A stretch of 64,000 nucleotides of DNA from Bacteroidales bacterium (GTDB lineage: Bacteria > Bacteroidota > Bacteroidia > Bacteroidales > Muribaculaceae): NCBI GenBank assembly GCA_019416285.1, contig DXXM01000001.1:124001-188000 (forward strand), read 5' to 3'. Position 1 is the first letter of the stretch. The number at the start of each line of letters is the position of its first letter. The position numbers and the translations under genes were made by a program. This document shows positions 1-9,158 of this stretch, piece after piece. The notes under the pieces were generated by a model, which worked only from the letters and a program-made list of their open reading frames with translations, was not told the origin of the DNA and searched no databases.

Positions 1-8
1 TTCCTGAG

Positions 9-944
9 TCATTGGAGTGAGGATTTTAGACGGTTGACGATTGAGTTGAAGGTTGAGAGCGGGAGGCCGACTTCCGAAAGTATCTCCGAGGCTGTGCGGG
101 AGTCGACGCGGTCGAAATCCTCCTTGCGGGAGCAGACGATGGTGCCGAGCATCTCGACGGTGGCGGGGCTGACGAGCATCGGGGAGTCTGCTGCTGTGTA
201 GCAGGCTGGGCGGTGCTTGCCGCGGGGTATAATGACAGTGCGGAGGGTGCGGCCGTCGGGGAGCAGGAGCATGACGATGTTCATCATCGGTTCGGTTTCA
301 CCGGGAATCGAACCGCTCAGGGCTTCGGTGAGGGTGGCGAATAGCGGGGGGAGGGCGCTGTCGGCTGTCGATTCGATTATGAAGAGGGGATAGGGGGCTG
401 CGTCGGTGGCGGCGTAGAGCGTCGCGCCGTCCCTGCGGCAGACGGGGTCGGCGGGGAGGGGGAGATGGAGTATGTTGCCGCAGCGGTCGGGCCCGATGGC
501 CTGAAAGTGGAAGTGGTCGGGAGCGGAGGCGCCGCAGCGGGGGCCGTTGTAGAACACGCACATCCCTTCGAGTTCGCGGGCGAGTGCGGCCATGTCTGCG
601 ATGCGGGCCGGTGTGATGGCCTGCGGCTCGTGGCGGAGGGAGGCTATGGTGAGATGGCGCTCTGAGAGGGGGAAGGGGTTGAGGAGCACTTCGTAGCCGC
701 GCCAGAGCTCGGAGGTCTGTTCGGCCGGACGATTGGCTTTGCAGAGGAAGCAGGGGCGCGAGGCGATGCTTTTCGCGTCGGTACGTGCCGTGATGGAGGC
801 GCGTCGGTGGTTGGCGAAAAGTTTTGAGAGTTTCCAGCCGGCGGGGGCGGCTCCCAGTTCGATATAGTGTCCTTCAGCGGCGCTCTGACGGATGCGGGCG
901 AAGTTTTCGGCGGCGAGAGGCCAGGGGGCTAATTTACAATGCAT
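9..944 (-). CDS. DUF4922 protein, HIT/GalT-like fold
   Basis: This 311-residue protein matches the Bacteroidetes DUF4922 family as I recognise it. The centre reads SAPDHFHFQ (about residues 140-148), an HxHxQ motif like the active site of the GalT/Ap4A-phosphorylase branch of the HIT superfamily. A CxxC at residues 65-68 (PCFLC) could bind metal, and NPFPLSERHLTI (89-100) resembles the second conserved block of that superfamily. A nucleotidyl-transferase or phosphorylase-like activity is therefore plausible but inferred; the substrate is unknown. The gene is last in a minus-strand series after a GT2 glycosyltransferase and an amidase-like protein, which hints at envelope sugar metabolism. The ATG lies inside an AT-rich intergenic repeat and is the only available start, because an in-frame TGA sits one codon upstream. 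Confidence 0.8.
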   Translation of the reverse strand: MHCKLAPWPLAAENFARIRQSAAEGHYIELGAAPAGWKLSKLFANHRRASITARTDAKSIASRPCFLCKANRPAEQTSELWRGYEVLLNPFPLSERHLTIASLRHEPQAITPARIADMAALARELEGMCVFYNGPRCGASAPDHFHFQAIGPDRCGNILHLPLPADPVCRRDGATLYAATDAAPYPLFIIESTADSALPPLFATLTEALSGSIPGETEPMMNIVMLLLPDGRTLRTVIIPRGKHRPACYTAADSPMLVSPATVEMLGTIVCSRKEDFDRVDSRTASEILSEVGLPLSTFNSIVNRLKSSLQ

Positions 945-969
945 AATTCATAATGCACAATGCATAATA
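936..969. repeat. AT-rich intergenic repeat, copy 1
   Basis: The segment is built from ATGCATAATTCATAATG and AATGCACAATGCATAAT and closely matches the element at 8127-8150. Fragments of the same word (TAATTCATAATTCA) recur at 1011-1025. This copy supplies the start codon of the DUF4922 gene. It resembles short dispersed intergenic repeats of Bacteroidales genomes; I see no function for it. Confidence 0.6.
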
Positions 970-1041
970 ATTTTTCGATGGATAATATTTTCTTCAAGCG
1001 AAATCACTTTATAATTCATAATTCAGAATATCGGGATGGGG

Positions 1042-2388
1042 TTAGCTTTGGGTGTTGAGGTGGATGCGGGAGTGGAGTTCGTGGGTGCGGATGCGGTCTT
1101 TATAGAGGTTGTTGCGGTTGATGCGCTCTTGGCTGAGGGCGTGGTCGGAGTTGCCTTCCCAGCGCCGGCAGGAGTAGAGGGATTCGTAGATACGCCCGAT
1201 GCGGTAGCGGCGGCTGATGGCGAGTCCCATCGCGTAGTCCTCGCCGTAGCTGACGTCGGGGAAGCCGATCTGCCGGGCTATCGGGGTGAAAAATGCTCGC
1301 GGAGCGCCGAGGCCGTTGATGCGGAGGGCATTGTTGGGGCCGTTGGCGTCGGTCCACTCGGCATGGTCGATGAGTCCGGGAGGAAGCGGATGCCCCTCGA
1401 AGTCGGTGAGGCTGTAGGAGCCTATCACCATAGCGCAGCCACATTCACGGAATTTGTCTACGATAAGCCGGAGGGTGTCGGGACGGCTGTAGATGTCGTC
1501 GCTGTCGAGCTGGACGGCGAAGCGGCCGCAGTCGGGTGAGTTAAGGCCGAGGTTCCAGCAGCCCCCTATGCCGGGAGCGGGGCCGGGGAGGGTAACGGTG
1601 TCGATGATTTTCAGACGGGGTTCGGTGGCTGCGATTCCGGCGAGGATTTCGGAGGTGCCGTCGTCGCTGCGGTTGTCGATGACTATCACATTGAAATCAA
1701 AGGGGGCCTGCTGCGAGAGAGCGCTGCGGACGGCGTCGGCAATGGTGCGGTGACGGTTGCGCACGGGGATGATGACGGAGGCTTCGACCGGGAAAGTGCC
1801 TTCGGTCAGGCTGACGGCGGGGTGTCTGTCGCCGTCGATGAAGGCGCCTATTTCGCGCAGATGGGCCGTGGCCGCCTGCTCCATCTCAATCTGTGAGGCG
1901 CGGTTGCGCGGGTCCACGTAGCGGAACTGGGCTTCGCCCCCGCCAGTACTGTCGGCTGTCTCCGCAACGGCGACATAGAGAGGCTCCATGATGTGGGTTA
2001 TCTTTCCGAGGCGTGAGAGGCGCAGACGGAGGTCATACCATCCGGCGCCCTCATAGTCGGACGTCATTCCGCCGACGGCCTCACGGAGCCGACGGCCGTC
2101 GACCATCACGGCCTTTCCGAAATCAAAATCGTCGCGCAGGGAACCCTCCTGACAGTCTATGAGCTGACAGAGGGCGCAGCTGCCGTCGGTCTCGCGGGTC
2201 ATATAGTCGGAATAGACCATAGCGGAACCCGTGTCGCGGAGCACCTGCTCCATGCGCAGGCGTCCTGTCGGGGTAAATTCTATCCTGTCGGCCGTCAGAC
2301 AGATGAGCACCGGGGCATCCGAGCTGTTTTCGGCGATAGCGCGCATGGCGGCTGTGGAGAGGCGTGCGTGAGAGGCGGTTTTATCCAT
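1042..2388 (-). CDS. Glycosyltransferase family 2 protein with a second, partial GT-A-like half
   Basis: The C-terminal half is a GT2 GT-A domain. It opens with [14 protein letters not shown] near residue 203, continues with [12 protein letters not shown], and carries the nucleotide/metal motif DSDD at about 295-298 followed by [14 protein letters not shown], where acceptor-side catalysis is expected. The first 190 residues look like the second half of another GT-A domain ([34 protein letters not shown]) with no DxD, so the protein may be a degenerate duplication. There is no signal peptide or membrane segment, so it should act in the cytoplasm. It lies 97 bases upstream of the DUF4922 gene and 66 bases downstream of the amidase-like gene on the same strand. 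Substrate is unknown. Confidence 0.85.
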   Translation of the reverse strand: MDKTASHARLSTAAMRAIAENSSDAPVLICLTADRIEFTPTGRLRMEQVLRDTGSAMVYSDYMTRETDGSCALCQLIDCQEGSLRDDFDFGKAVMVDGRRLREAVGGMTSDYEGAGWYDLRLRLSRLGKITHIMEPLYVAVAETADSTGGGEAQFRYVDPRNRASQIEMEQAATAHLREIGAFIDGDRHPAVSLTEGTFPVEASVIIPVRNRHRTIADAVRSALSQQAPFDFNVIVIDNRSDDGTSEILAGIAATEPRLKIIDTVTLPGPAPGIGGCWNLGLNSPDCGRFAVQLDSDDIYSRPDTLRLIVDKFRECGCAMVIGSYSLTDFEGHPLPPGLIDHAEWTDANGPNNALRINGLGAPRAFFTPIARQIGFPDVSYGEDYAMGLAISRRYRIGRIYESLYSCRRWEGNSDHALSQERINRNNLYKDRIRTHELHSRIHLNTQS

Positions 2389-2454
2389 TGCAGAGAAATA
2401 TGATAATGATTTTTTTGATTCGTGAGTTGTTTGTATATGCTTATCTGTCAGATG

Positions 2455-5367
2455 TCAGGCCTGATTGCCGGAGAGGTCACGGTCGTCGTGACCGTGGCGG
2501 TTGCGACGGCGGCGGGTGGAGTCCTCGCCGCTGTCGGCAGTCTCGCGCGGGTCGAAGTCGCGGAAACTGCGGAAGGGGGGCACTGTGGGGCGTGATTCGA
2601 GTCCGATTATGGCGATGGTCTCGGGGATGACTTTCGGACGTGCGCCCGGATGACTTCCCTCCGGAGCGGTGAAGAAGTTAAGAATCTGAGCCATCAGCGC
2701 GTCGCGCTCGTAGGAACCGGTGATTGTCTCGAAGGGGAAGCCTATGGTGACGGCGCGGTGGGTGCCGGGGTCGTAGGCCACGCCTGCGATGTAGTCATTC
2801 TCGGTGTAGCGCAGGATTATTCCGCCGCTGTTGGTGTCAAGAGGCGCGAATGACTCAGGCGATTCGACGGCATAGCAGTCGGAATTGAGCTCCTGGTTGA
2901 AAGTCAGCGAGAGGCCGCCGCGAAATTCGGTGTAGCGCGAGCGGACTTCGCGGACCTTGCCGGTGATGGTGGCCTTCGCCTGCCGCCACTGGAGTCCGAG
3001 AACCGACTGGCCGAAATTGTAGTCGGCCACACGCTGCTCGCTGTTGCTCAGAGGATTGTCGAATAGGTCAGTGCCTATGTAGCTTCCGGAGACTAAAAGC
3101 GCGCCTCCCGAGGCGGTAAATTCAGCGAGCCGCATTTTCAGACTGTCGGTAAAGGGTTTGAATTTGCGTTCCTGAGAGGTGCCGACGGTGATTTCCTTCT
3201 GCTTGCCGAGGATAAGGTCGACAATGCGGGGTTTCTGTGGAGTGTCGACAAAGGCGTCGACACCGCAGGAGATGAAGGGATAGCCGGCCGCACGGATTGA
3301 CCGGCCGTGGACAAAGACGAAATCGAAGGTATTGCCTGCGAAAATTTCCGTCTCATGGGTGGCGCGGCTCGCTCCGTGGCCCGGGGCATCGTTGGTCACC
3401 CATTTGACCTCCGGACGAAACTCCGTCTGCTCGCCGGTGAAATGTATGTCGCCATACTGTGCGACTCCGTGGTCATCCTCATAGTCGAACCCGATTTTTC
3501 CGTCGGCATAAATCTCGGCGGGGCCAGAGATACGGGTAAAACCGTTGACCACAAGTACCTGCGGTTTCTCCGAACCGGGCATGTCGCAGAGCGACAGAAT
3601 CTCGGAGGGGAAACTCAGACCGCCGTCGTTGGCGGCCACTACCTTATAGCTGTATATGTGATTGTCGCTGACAGTGACGCTGACGCCCGGGTCGTCGACT
3701 ACGGCGAGTTCGGTGAAAGCGCCTTCGTCCACGCGCTCATAGACTATATAATAGGTAGGCCGGGCGGTGGGTTCGAGAGGGTCGTCAACGCCTTGCCACG
3801 AGAGCTGATAGCTGCCCCCGGAACCTGTGATGCTGAAATGGCTGACAGGAAGTGGCTCGACGACGTAGGGGACACCGTCGACCTCATGGAGATATTTCAG
3901 TATGCCCTTGTAGATGGCTCGGCTCACGGTGAAGCGGAAAGTCGGGTCGAGGCCATAGCGCATGTCGGCGAAATTCTGATGGCTCAGAAGTTCTATGAGC
4001 ATGGAGGGGACGCGGGGCTCCATGACCTCATGGTAGGGACGGTCGCGGAGGTTGCGGCGGTTCCAGGTGGGTTCGTAGAGTGTCTGTATGTCATTGACAA
4101 TCTGATTAGTGACGAGCTCGGCATAGCGCTGCGAGGTGGTGCGGGGCTTGCCGTTGCCCAAAGGAGCGCCTTTGGTATATACAATAGGCATAGTGCCGAT
4201 GGTCGAAGAGGCATCGGCGGTAGTGCCCGCATCGGTGTGGAAGGCAAAGGAGAGGTCTATCGGTATGCCGAGGCCCTTCTCGCCGGGGAGTTCTGAAGAG
4301 CCGCCCGCAAGATAGTTGACCCACATGCCGCGGGCCTTGTAGTCGTCCTCATAGTCGTTGGAGCCGCCGGTGACGCTGTAGACATTTGAGGGTATGCCGG
4401 CCCACTGCATCCAGTAGCGGGCACCCTCGGTGAAACGGGGGTAGCCGCTGACCACAGGCTGCGAACCGCCGGAGGAGCGGCTCACGTTGCCCATGCCGCC
4501 GCCGATTTTTACGGCATCGGCTGTAACGACTGTGCCCTCCTCGGAGGATACATTGCTGAGTTCGACCATCGGAGTCTTGCTTCTTCCGGCCGCGAAGGGG
4601 AAGGAGCCAAGATAAATCCAGGTGCCCCCTCCTATGCGCTGGTTGACTTCGAAGACCTCGCTTCCGGCAAGGGAATTGACGGTGTAGCGGGCGTCGCGCG
4701 CGCTGTTGGGGAGCGACGCATAGCTGACATAGACAGCATAAGTCCCAGCCTTTTTGAAATCAGCATACCAGGAAGCAGTGGAGGCACGTTTCGGGTCAGT
4801 AACGGTGCGGACTTCACGCACGGAGCCCATGCGGAAGGGATTGTCGGTACCCGAGAGGGTCTCCTTTTTGTAGGCGAAGCCGCTGACACCGTGGGGTGTC
4901 TGCCATTTCTGTCTGCCGTTTTTCTCGGAATAGCCGTCCTGGGCGAAACCTCCGTCCATGTCTATTATAATCTCAAGCGGGCTGAGGTCACGCTCGCGCG
5001 GCGTGAGGACATAGGCTCCGGCGTTTTCAAGCATCGGGATGAGGTAGGGGAGCACGTAGGCCTGCGCATATAGGTCCTCCACGGTACCCATCAGACGGGC
5101 GCGCTGCCATGTCCACCGGTCCTCCTTCTGGTCGAAATAGCGGCCGTGGCTTTGCCAGAGGGCAATGTTTTTCCCTTCGAGGCCGCTCTTTATGGTCGGG
5201 GCATCGACACGGCGCACGAATGGCTCGCGCGGAGGGCGCGGCACAGCTGGAGCCTTGACAACCTTAGAGGTCTTCGGTTTACGGGCTTTTCGCGCTTTCG
5301 GGGCTCGGGGAGCGGCTCCGGCGGCGAGAGCGCATATAATCATTAATACAGACAGAAACTTTTTCAT
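2455..5367 (-). CDS. Golvesin-domain, N-acetylmuramoyl-L-alanine amidase-like exported protein (often labelled xanthan lyase)
   Basis: A 970-residue exported protein. A signal peptide (1-19) is followed by a Lys/Arg/Pro-rich linker (20-50). The catalytic part resembles Amidase_3: WQSHGR (His74), a long region interrupted by a golvesin-type beta domain (about 190-290, ending VVTADAVKI), then LSFAFHTDAG (His376) and SMLIELLSHQN (Glu458), which would supply zinc ligands and the catalytic acid. A fibronectin-type-III-like segment follows (about 500-595) and then a C-terminal region (about 600-930) with GGALLVSGSYIG. Related Bacteroidetes proteins are often annotated xanthan lyase, but the His/Glu pattern favours a peptidoglycan amidase. 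It is first in a minus-strand set with GT2 and DUF4922 genes. The metal-ligand assignment is inferred from pattern only. Confidence 0.75.
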   Translation of the reverse strand: MKKFLSVLMIICALAAGAAPRAPKARKARKPKTSKVVKAPAVPRPPREPFVRRVDAPTIKSGLEGKNIALWQSHGRYFDQKEDRWTWQRARLMGTVEDLYAQAYVLPYLIPMLENAGAYVLTPRERDLSPLEIIIDMDGGFAQDGYSEKNGRQKWQTPHGVSGFAYKKETLSGTDNPFRMGSVREVRTVTDPKRASTASWYADFKKAGTYAVYVSYASLPNSARDARYTVNSLAGSEVFEVNQRIGGGTWIYLGSFPFAAGRSKTPMVELSNVSSEEGTVVTADAVKIGGGMGNVSRSSGGSQPVVSGYPRFTEGARYWMQWAGIPSNVYSVTGGSNDYEDDYKARGMWVNYLAGGSSELPGEKGLGIPIDLSFAFHTDAGTTADASSTIGTMPIVYTKGAPLGNGKPRTTSQRYAELVTNQIVNDIQTLYEPTWNRRNLRDRPYHEVMEPRVPSMLIELLSHQNFADMRYGLDPTFRFTVSRAIYKGILKYLHEVDGVPYVVEPLPVSHFSITGSGGSYQLSWQGVDDPLEPTARPTYYIVYERVDEGAFTELAVVDDPGVSVTVSDNHIYSYKVVAANDGGLSFPSEILSLCDMPGSEKPQVLVVNGFTRISGPAEIYADGKIGFDYEDDHGVAQYGDIHFTGEQTEFRPEVKWVTNDAPGHGASRATHETEIFAGNTFDFVFVHGRSIRAAGYPFISCGVDAFVDTPQKPRIVDLILGKQKEITVGTSQERKFKPFTDSLKMRLAEFTASGGALLVSGSYIGTDLFDNPLSNSEQRVADYNFGQSVLGLQWRQAKATITGKVREVRSRYTEFRGGLSLTFNQELNSDCYAVESPESFAPLDTNSGGIILRYTENDYIAGVAYDPGTHRAVTIGFPFETITGSYERDALMAQILNFFTAPEGSHPGARPKVIPETIAIIGLESRPTVPPFRSFRDFDPRETADSGEDSTRRRRNRHGHDDRDLSGNQA

Positions 5368-5569
5368 ATCTTATAGCCTCCTGAGATTTATAACATCTCG
5401 CACCGTCGGCAAAATCAGCCGTGAAGGTTAAAAAATTATTGATTTTAACAACTTTCGCTTTTCACGGCCAGATATTAACCTTCATTCAAATTACCTCCGG
5501 GGCATGTGGAGGAGTGATTGGGCAGGTAAAGTTAAGAAAAAAAGTTGAAAAAGGAAGTGTCTGAACGCG

Positions 5570-5604
5570 GCTTCGTGAGGAATCGGCTGGATTCCTCACG
5601 AAGC
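5570..5604 (-). terminator. Hairpin downstream of the TPR kinase gene
   Basis: A perfect 15-bp inverted repeat (arms 5570-5584 and 5590-5604) with a 5-base loop lies 58 bases past the kinase stop codon. No T tract follows directly on the minus strand; T-rich sequence begins about 20 bases later. It may be a terminator or an mRNA-stabilising hairpin. The rest of the 295-base gap between 5368 and 5662 is AT-rich with no gene seen. Confidence 0.5.
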
Positions 5605-5662
5605 GGGTTGTGAACACCTCCTTTCTGACGGAGTCTTCCGTGAATTTTACAGATGGATTACA

Positions 5663-7114
5663 TCAGGCATTGTGGATTGTCAGTATGAACGACGCGCCGG
5701 TGGTCACTTCGGTGTCAAGGACGAGACTGCCGTTGATTTTCTCGGCGCGGAGCGCGCAGATGGGTAGACCGAGGCGGTCGCCCTCGGCAATGTCGCACGA
5801 TGAGGCGAAGGCCGTGAAAAGTGTCTCTCGCTCATTCTCCGGAACACCGGGGCCCGAGTCCGTCACGATGAACTGGTGGACTTTAGCGCCGCGTTTGCGG
5901 TAGGAGAGTGTGATTTTGCCACCCTCGGGAGTGTATTTCGCGGCGTTTTCGAGCAGATGGGTAAGAATTTTCCCGACTTCCATAGGGTTTATGCGGGCAT
6001 AGCCCTTGGTGCCGTTGAGAGTCACCACCACGCGTGACTTGACGAGCGGACGGATTTTGGCCGCGATTGTCTCGCAGAAGGTATCGAGATTCACATCCTC
6101 CAGGCCGACATCATGTCCCCGGACGGAATTTTCGACGTCGGAAAGCTCGCCGACACGCTTGACATAACCGCGCAGATTCTGCACCGCGGGGTCATTCTGG
6201 TCGAGTTTTTCAAGGGTGGGTTCCATCTGCGACGACATGTTGTGGAGAATCGCACTTTTCGCCGCGCTCTGGGCGTTGGCCGCCTCGACTGTCTTTTTCA
6301 TGCGGCGGTTTTTTACCACTACACGCCAGTAGAACAGGGCGCCGACGGCAAGGGCCGCGAGCGCGATGACAAACAGGGTGATGAAGGTGACAATCCAGCC
6401 TGTGCGGGTCTTGATGGTGTGTTCCTTCTCGGCTATTGTCTCCTGCGAGTCGGCATATTCCTTTTTCACCTTGCCGAGTTCGGTGTCGGCGTTGGCCGCC
6501 TCGATGGAATCGGACCAGCTCATGTAGTGTTCATAAGTGTGCTCTACCAACTCGGCGTCGCCGGCCGATACAGCGCGGTTGATGAGTTCGCGGTAGGCCT
6601 GGTTAGCCCCTTTGTAGTCCTTCGAGCTGTCGTATTGCTTGATGAGGCGGGCTATGCAGAGGTCGCCTTTGGCTGTCTGGTCCGTGGCATAATAATACTG
6701 GGCCTCGTTGAAGAGCATGTCGCTTGCGATTACGCGGTCAGCTGATTTTTTAGCGTATGCCGCCATTTTGCCGAGTGAATTTGCTGCGGAAGCGTTGTTG
6801 CCCATCTTGCGGTATGCCTCATAGCGGGCCTTCTCGGTGGTGTAGTAGACCTTGGGGAGTGAGTCGGCGGTCACACCTGCCGAGGCGAGCGCCCGGTTGA
6901 AATTGCCCAGGAGACGGAAGGCGCCGTCGTAGTTGCGGGCATTGACGCAGACCATGGCGGCCGCGGCTGCGGATTGAGCGGCAGGGAGATACTGTCTGGC
7001 GGAGAGCCGGGTATTGTATGCGTTCAGATGTTGGTTCAACTCGTTTTGGCTGTCAGCCCTCATTCCGAGGACAGCGACGGTCAGAGTCAGGACCAGTGTT
7101 ATCAATCGTCTCAT
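5663..7114 (-). CDS. TPR-containing membrane histidine-kinase-like protein lacking the phospho-acceptor histidine
   Basis: A signal peptide (1-20) precedes a periplasmic helical TPR-like sensor (about 25-205), a coiled segment, one membrane span (about 240-265) and a cytoplasmic kinase-like module. The ATP-binding domain looks intact: N box LLENAAKYTPEGG (387-399), G1 box DSGPGVP (419-425) and G2 box RLGLPIC (447-453). The dimerisation region reads ILHNMSSQMEPTL where relatives read FLHNMSHEIRTPL, so Ser295 replaces the phospho-acceptor His and Gln296 replaces the following Glu. It may be an ATP-binding pseudo-kinase or signal through a partner. No response regulator is adjacent. It is transcribed divergently from parA across a 233-base gap. 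Family placement is secure; loss of autophosphorylation is inferred. Confidence 0.85.
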   Translation of the reverse strand: MRRLITLVLTLTVAVLGMRADSQNELNQHLNAYNTRLSARQYLPAAQSAAAAAMVCVNARNYDGAFRLLGNFNRALASAGVTADSLPKVYYTTEKARYEAYRKMGNNASAANSLGKMAAYAKKSADRVIASDMLFNEAQYYYATDQTAKGDLCIARLIKQYDSSKDYKGANQAYRELINRAVSAGDAELVEHTYEHYMSWSDSIEAANADTELGKVKKEYADSQETIAEKEHTIKTRTGWIVTFITLFVIALAALAVGALFYWRVVVKNRRMKKTVEAANAQSAAKSAILHNMSSQMEPTLEKLDQNDPAVQNLRGYVKRVGELSDVENSVRGHDVGLEDVNLDTFCETIAAKIRPLVKSRVVVTLNGTKGYARINPMEVGKILTHLLENAAKYTPEGGKITLSYRKRGAKVHQFIVTDSGPGVPENERETLFTAFASSCDIAEGDRLGLPICALRAEKINGSLVLDTEVTTGASFILTIHNA

Positions 7115-7347
7115 AATAAGAATAGTTTACGTGTTGCAATTTATACCTCTTTAACGCTTCTGCAAGTTCTAAGGTTTAAGAATAATCAAACAACCACTGT
7201 TTCTTAATAGATATAATTCCCGGATTGGCCGGTTTATTAACATTAATGGTGAGTTTTCAACATTTTAACACGTTTTGATAGTTGAAAGAGGCTCAGTTAG
7301 CGATAAATTTCTTTACTTTGCATCAGAAAACTGATAATAAAGACCTT

Positions 7348-8124
7348 ATGGGTAAAATTATTGCCATCGCCAATCAGAAAGGCGGTGTAGGAAAAACCAC
7401 AACGACTATCAACCTTGCGGCTTCGCTTGCCGCGGAGGGTAAACGCACGCTTGTAATCGACGCAGATCCCCAGGCCAACGCCACTTCCGGCTATGGTATC
7501 GACCCGAAGTCGATGGCCTCGTCAGTGTATGAATGTCTCGTCGATGACTATCCCATGGCCGGTTCGCAAGTTGCCACCTGCTGCGAAGGCCTTGACCTCG
7601 TCGGGTCGCGCATAGACCTCGCAGGAGCCGAAATCGAACTTATCAACAAATCCTCACGCGAGAATGTGCTGAAGAGATCCATAGCATCGGTAGCAGATTC
7701 CTATGACTACATACTGATTGACTGCTCTCCCTCACTCGGACTGATTACTGTCAACGCTCTCACGGCGGCCAATTCGGTAATCATCCCCGTGCAGGCCGAA
7801 TATTTCGCGCTTGAAGGTATCACGAAACTTCTCAACACAATCCGCATCATCAAATCAAAACTCAATCCGGAGCTTGAAATCGAAGGGTTCCTGCTGACAA
7901 TGTATGACGCGCGTCTGCGTCTGGCAAATCAGATTTACGAGGAGCTAAAGGGACATTTCGGCCCGATGGTGTTTGACACGGTGATTCCCCGCAATATCCG
8001 TCTCAGCGAGGCTCCGAGCCACGGTCTGCCGGCGATACTCTATGACCCGCTGTCGCGCGGAGCGACTTCCCACATCGCGCTTGCCCGTGAGCTTATTGCC
8101 AAGAACAGAGCCAAAGCCTCTTGA
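7348..8124 (+). CDS. parA: Chromosome-partitioning ATPase ParA (Soj family)
   Basis: A deviant Walker A box, KGGVGKT, sits at residues 11-17 (MGKIIAIANQKGGVGKTTT), followed by the ParA signatures IDADPQANAT and DYILIDCSPSLGLIT. ParA binds DNA non-specifically as an ATP dimer and moves ParB-parS complexes, segregating the replication origin. The open frame extends upstream to 7282, but the family almost always begins MGK, and a partial promoter-like word, TTACTTTG at 7313-7320, lies between the two starts, so ATG 7348 is chosen. It is followed after 78 bases by parB. The 258-residue length is typical for chromosomal ParA. Confidence 0.97.
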   Translation: MGKIIAIANQKGGVGKTTTTINLAASLAAEGKRTLVIDADPQANATSGYGIDPKSMASSVYECLVDDYPMAGSQVATCCEGLDLVGSRIDLAGAEIELINKSSRENVLKRSIASVADSYDYILIDCSPSLGLITVNALTAANSVIIPVQAEYFALEGITKLLNTIRIIKSKLNPELEIEGFLLTMYDARLRLANQIYEELKGHFGPMVFDTVIPRNIRLSEAPSHGLPAILYDPLSRGATSHIALARELIAKNRAKAS

Positions 8125-8126
8125 AT

Positions 8127-8150
8127 AATGCACAATGCATAATTCATAAT
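8127..8150. repeat. AT-rich intergenic repeat, copy 2
   Basis: AATGCACAATGCATAATTCATAAT begins two bases after the parA stop codon and nearly duplicates the element at 936-969. It fills part of the parA-parB gap and is followed by further AT-rich sequence up to the parB start. Confidence 0.6.
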
Positions 8151-8202
8151 GGGGAATTATGATGCTGATTGGATTTACAATCTGAATTAATTATCTAAGA
8201 AA

Positions 8203-9084
8203 ATGCAGCCAAAACGTCCGGCACTCGGCCGAGGTCTGGATTCGCTCATCGCAATGGATGACGCTCCCGCCCGCGGCACTTCTGCCATAAATGACATAGA
8301 GATTTCCCGTATCTCTCCAAATCCCGACCAGCCGCGAAGCCTCTTCGACGAGGAGGCTCTCGAGGAGCTGTCGCGTTCAATCCGGGAACTCGGTATCATC
8401 CAGCCTCTTTCTCTCCGCAAGACCGGCCCGGATACATATCAGATTATAGCCGGAGAGCGCCGCTACAGGGCGGCAATGATGGCAGGCCTGACGACAGTGC
8501 CGGCCTACATACGCACGGCCAACGATACGGAGCTGACCGAGATGGCCCTCATAGAGAATATACAGCGCGAGGACCTCAATGCTATAGAAATCGCCCTTAC
8601 GTTCAGAAAGCTGATTGACCAGTATAATCTGACCCAGGAGCGCCTGAGCGAGCGCATAGGCAAGAAGCGCACCACGGTGGCTAATTTCCTGCGTCTGCTG
8701 CGTCTGCCGGCCGAGGTGCAGCTCGGTCTGCGCGACAAGCGTATCGACATGGGCCATGCGAGGGCTCTCCTGAGCATCGACGACCCCAAACTGCAGCTCC
8801 GTCTCTACGAGGAGATAGTCAGGCAGGGACTTTCGGTGCGCCGTGTCGAGGAACTCGCCAAGAAATATCAGCAGGCGGCTCTCGAAGGGAAGCGCCCCGA
8901 GGAAGAGGAGAAAAGATTTTCTAACAATGATTATGATATTTTAAAAAATCACCTCTCGCAGCGTTTCAACACCCCCGTAAAGCTGACCTGCGACTCTTCG
9001 GGCAAGGGTAAAATTTCATTTTCATTCAGAGATGAGGCTGAACTTGAAAGATTAATTGCTATCTTTGACACTGCAAAGCAGTGA
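8203..9084 (+). CDS. parB: Chromosome-partitioning protein ParB (CTP-dependent DNA clamp)
   Basis: At 293 residues it has the standard ParB layout. A short N-terminal ParA-contact peptide (MQPKRPALGRGLDSL) leads into the ParB/Srx nucleotide-binding domain (about 31-120) with the CTP-binding box GERRYRA at 84-90. A helix-turn-helix region follows (about 140-175, LTQERLSERIGKKRTTVANFL) for parS recognition, and then a C-terminal dimerisation domain. It loads at parS, spreads as a sliding clamp and works with ParA just upstream. It is probably co-transcribed with parA and the two genes downstream. No parS site was identified by eye in the window. Confidence 0.97.
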   Translation: MQPKRPALGRGLDSLIAMDDAPARGTSAINDIEISRISPNPDQPRSLFDEEALEELSRSIRELGIIQPLSLRKTGPDTYQIIAGERRYRAAMMAGLTTVPAYIRTANDTELTEMALIENIQREDLNAIEIALTFRKLIDQYNLTQERLSERIGKKRTTVANFLRLLRLPAEVQLGLRDKRIDMGHARALLSIDDPKLQLRLYEEIVRQGLSVRRVEELAKKYQQAALEGKRPEEEEKRFSNNDYDILKNHLSQRFNTPVKLTCDSSGKGKISFSFRDEAELERLIAIFDTAKQ

Positions 9085-9158
9085 GCTACCCTGACATGAG
9101 TGAAGGATTATGCACTTGTTTCCTTCTAATGTTTTGGAACTCAGTATTATAATCGAAA

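Noticed and set aside
3307..4296. A 329-codon plus-strand open frame within the golvesin/amidase-like gene
   Set aside because: The minus-strand gene has a signal peptide and ordered domains; the plus-strand frame has none.
7282..7347. N-terminal extension of ParA
   Set aside because: The extension is not family-like, and a promoter-like element at 7313-7320 would lie inside it.
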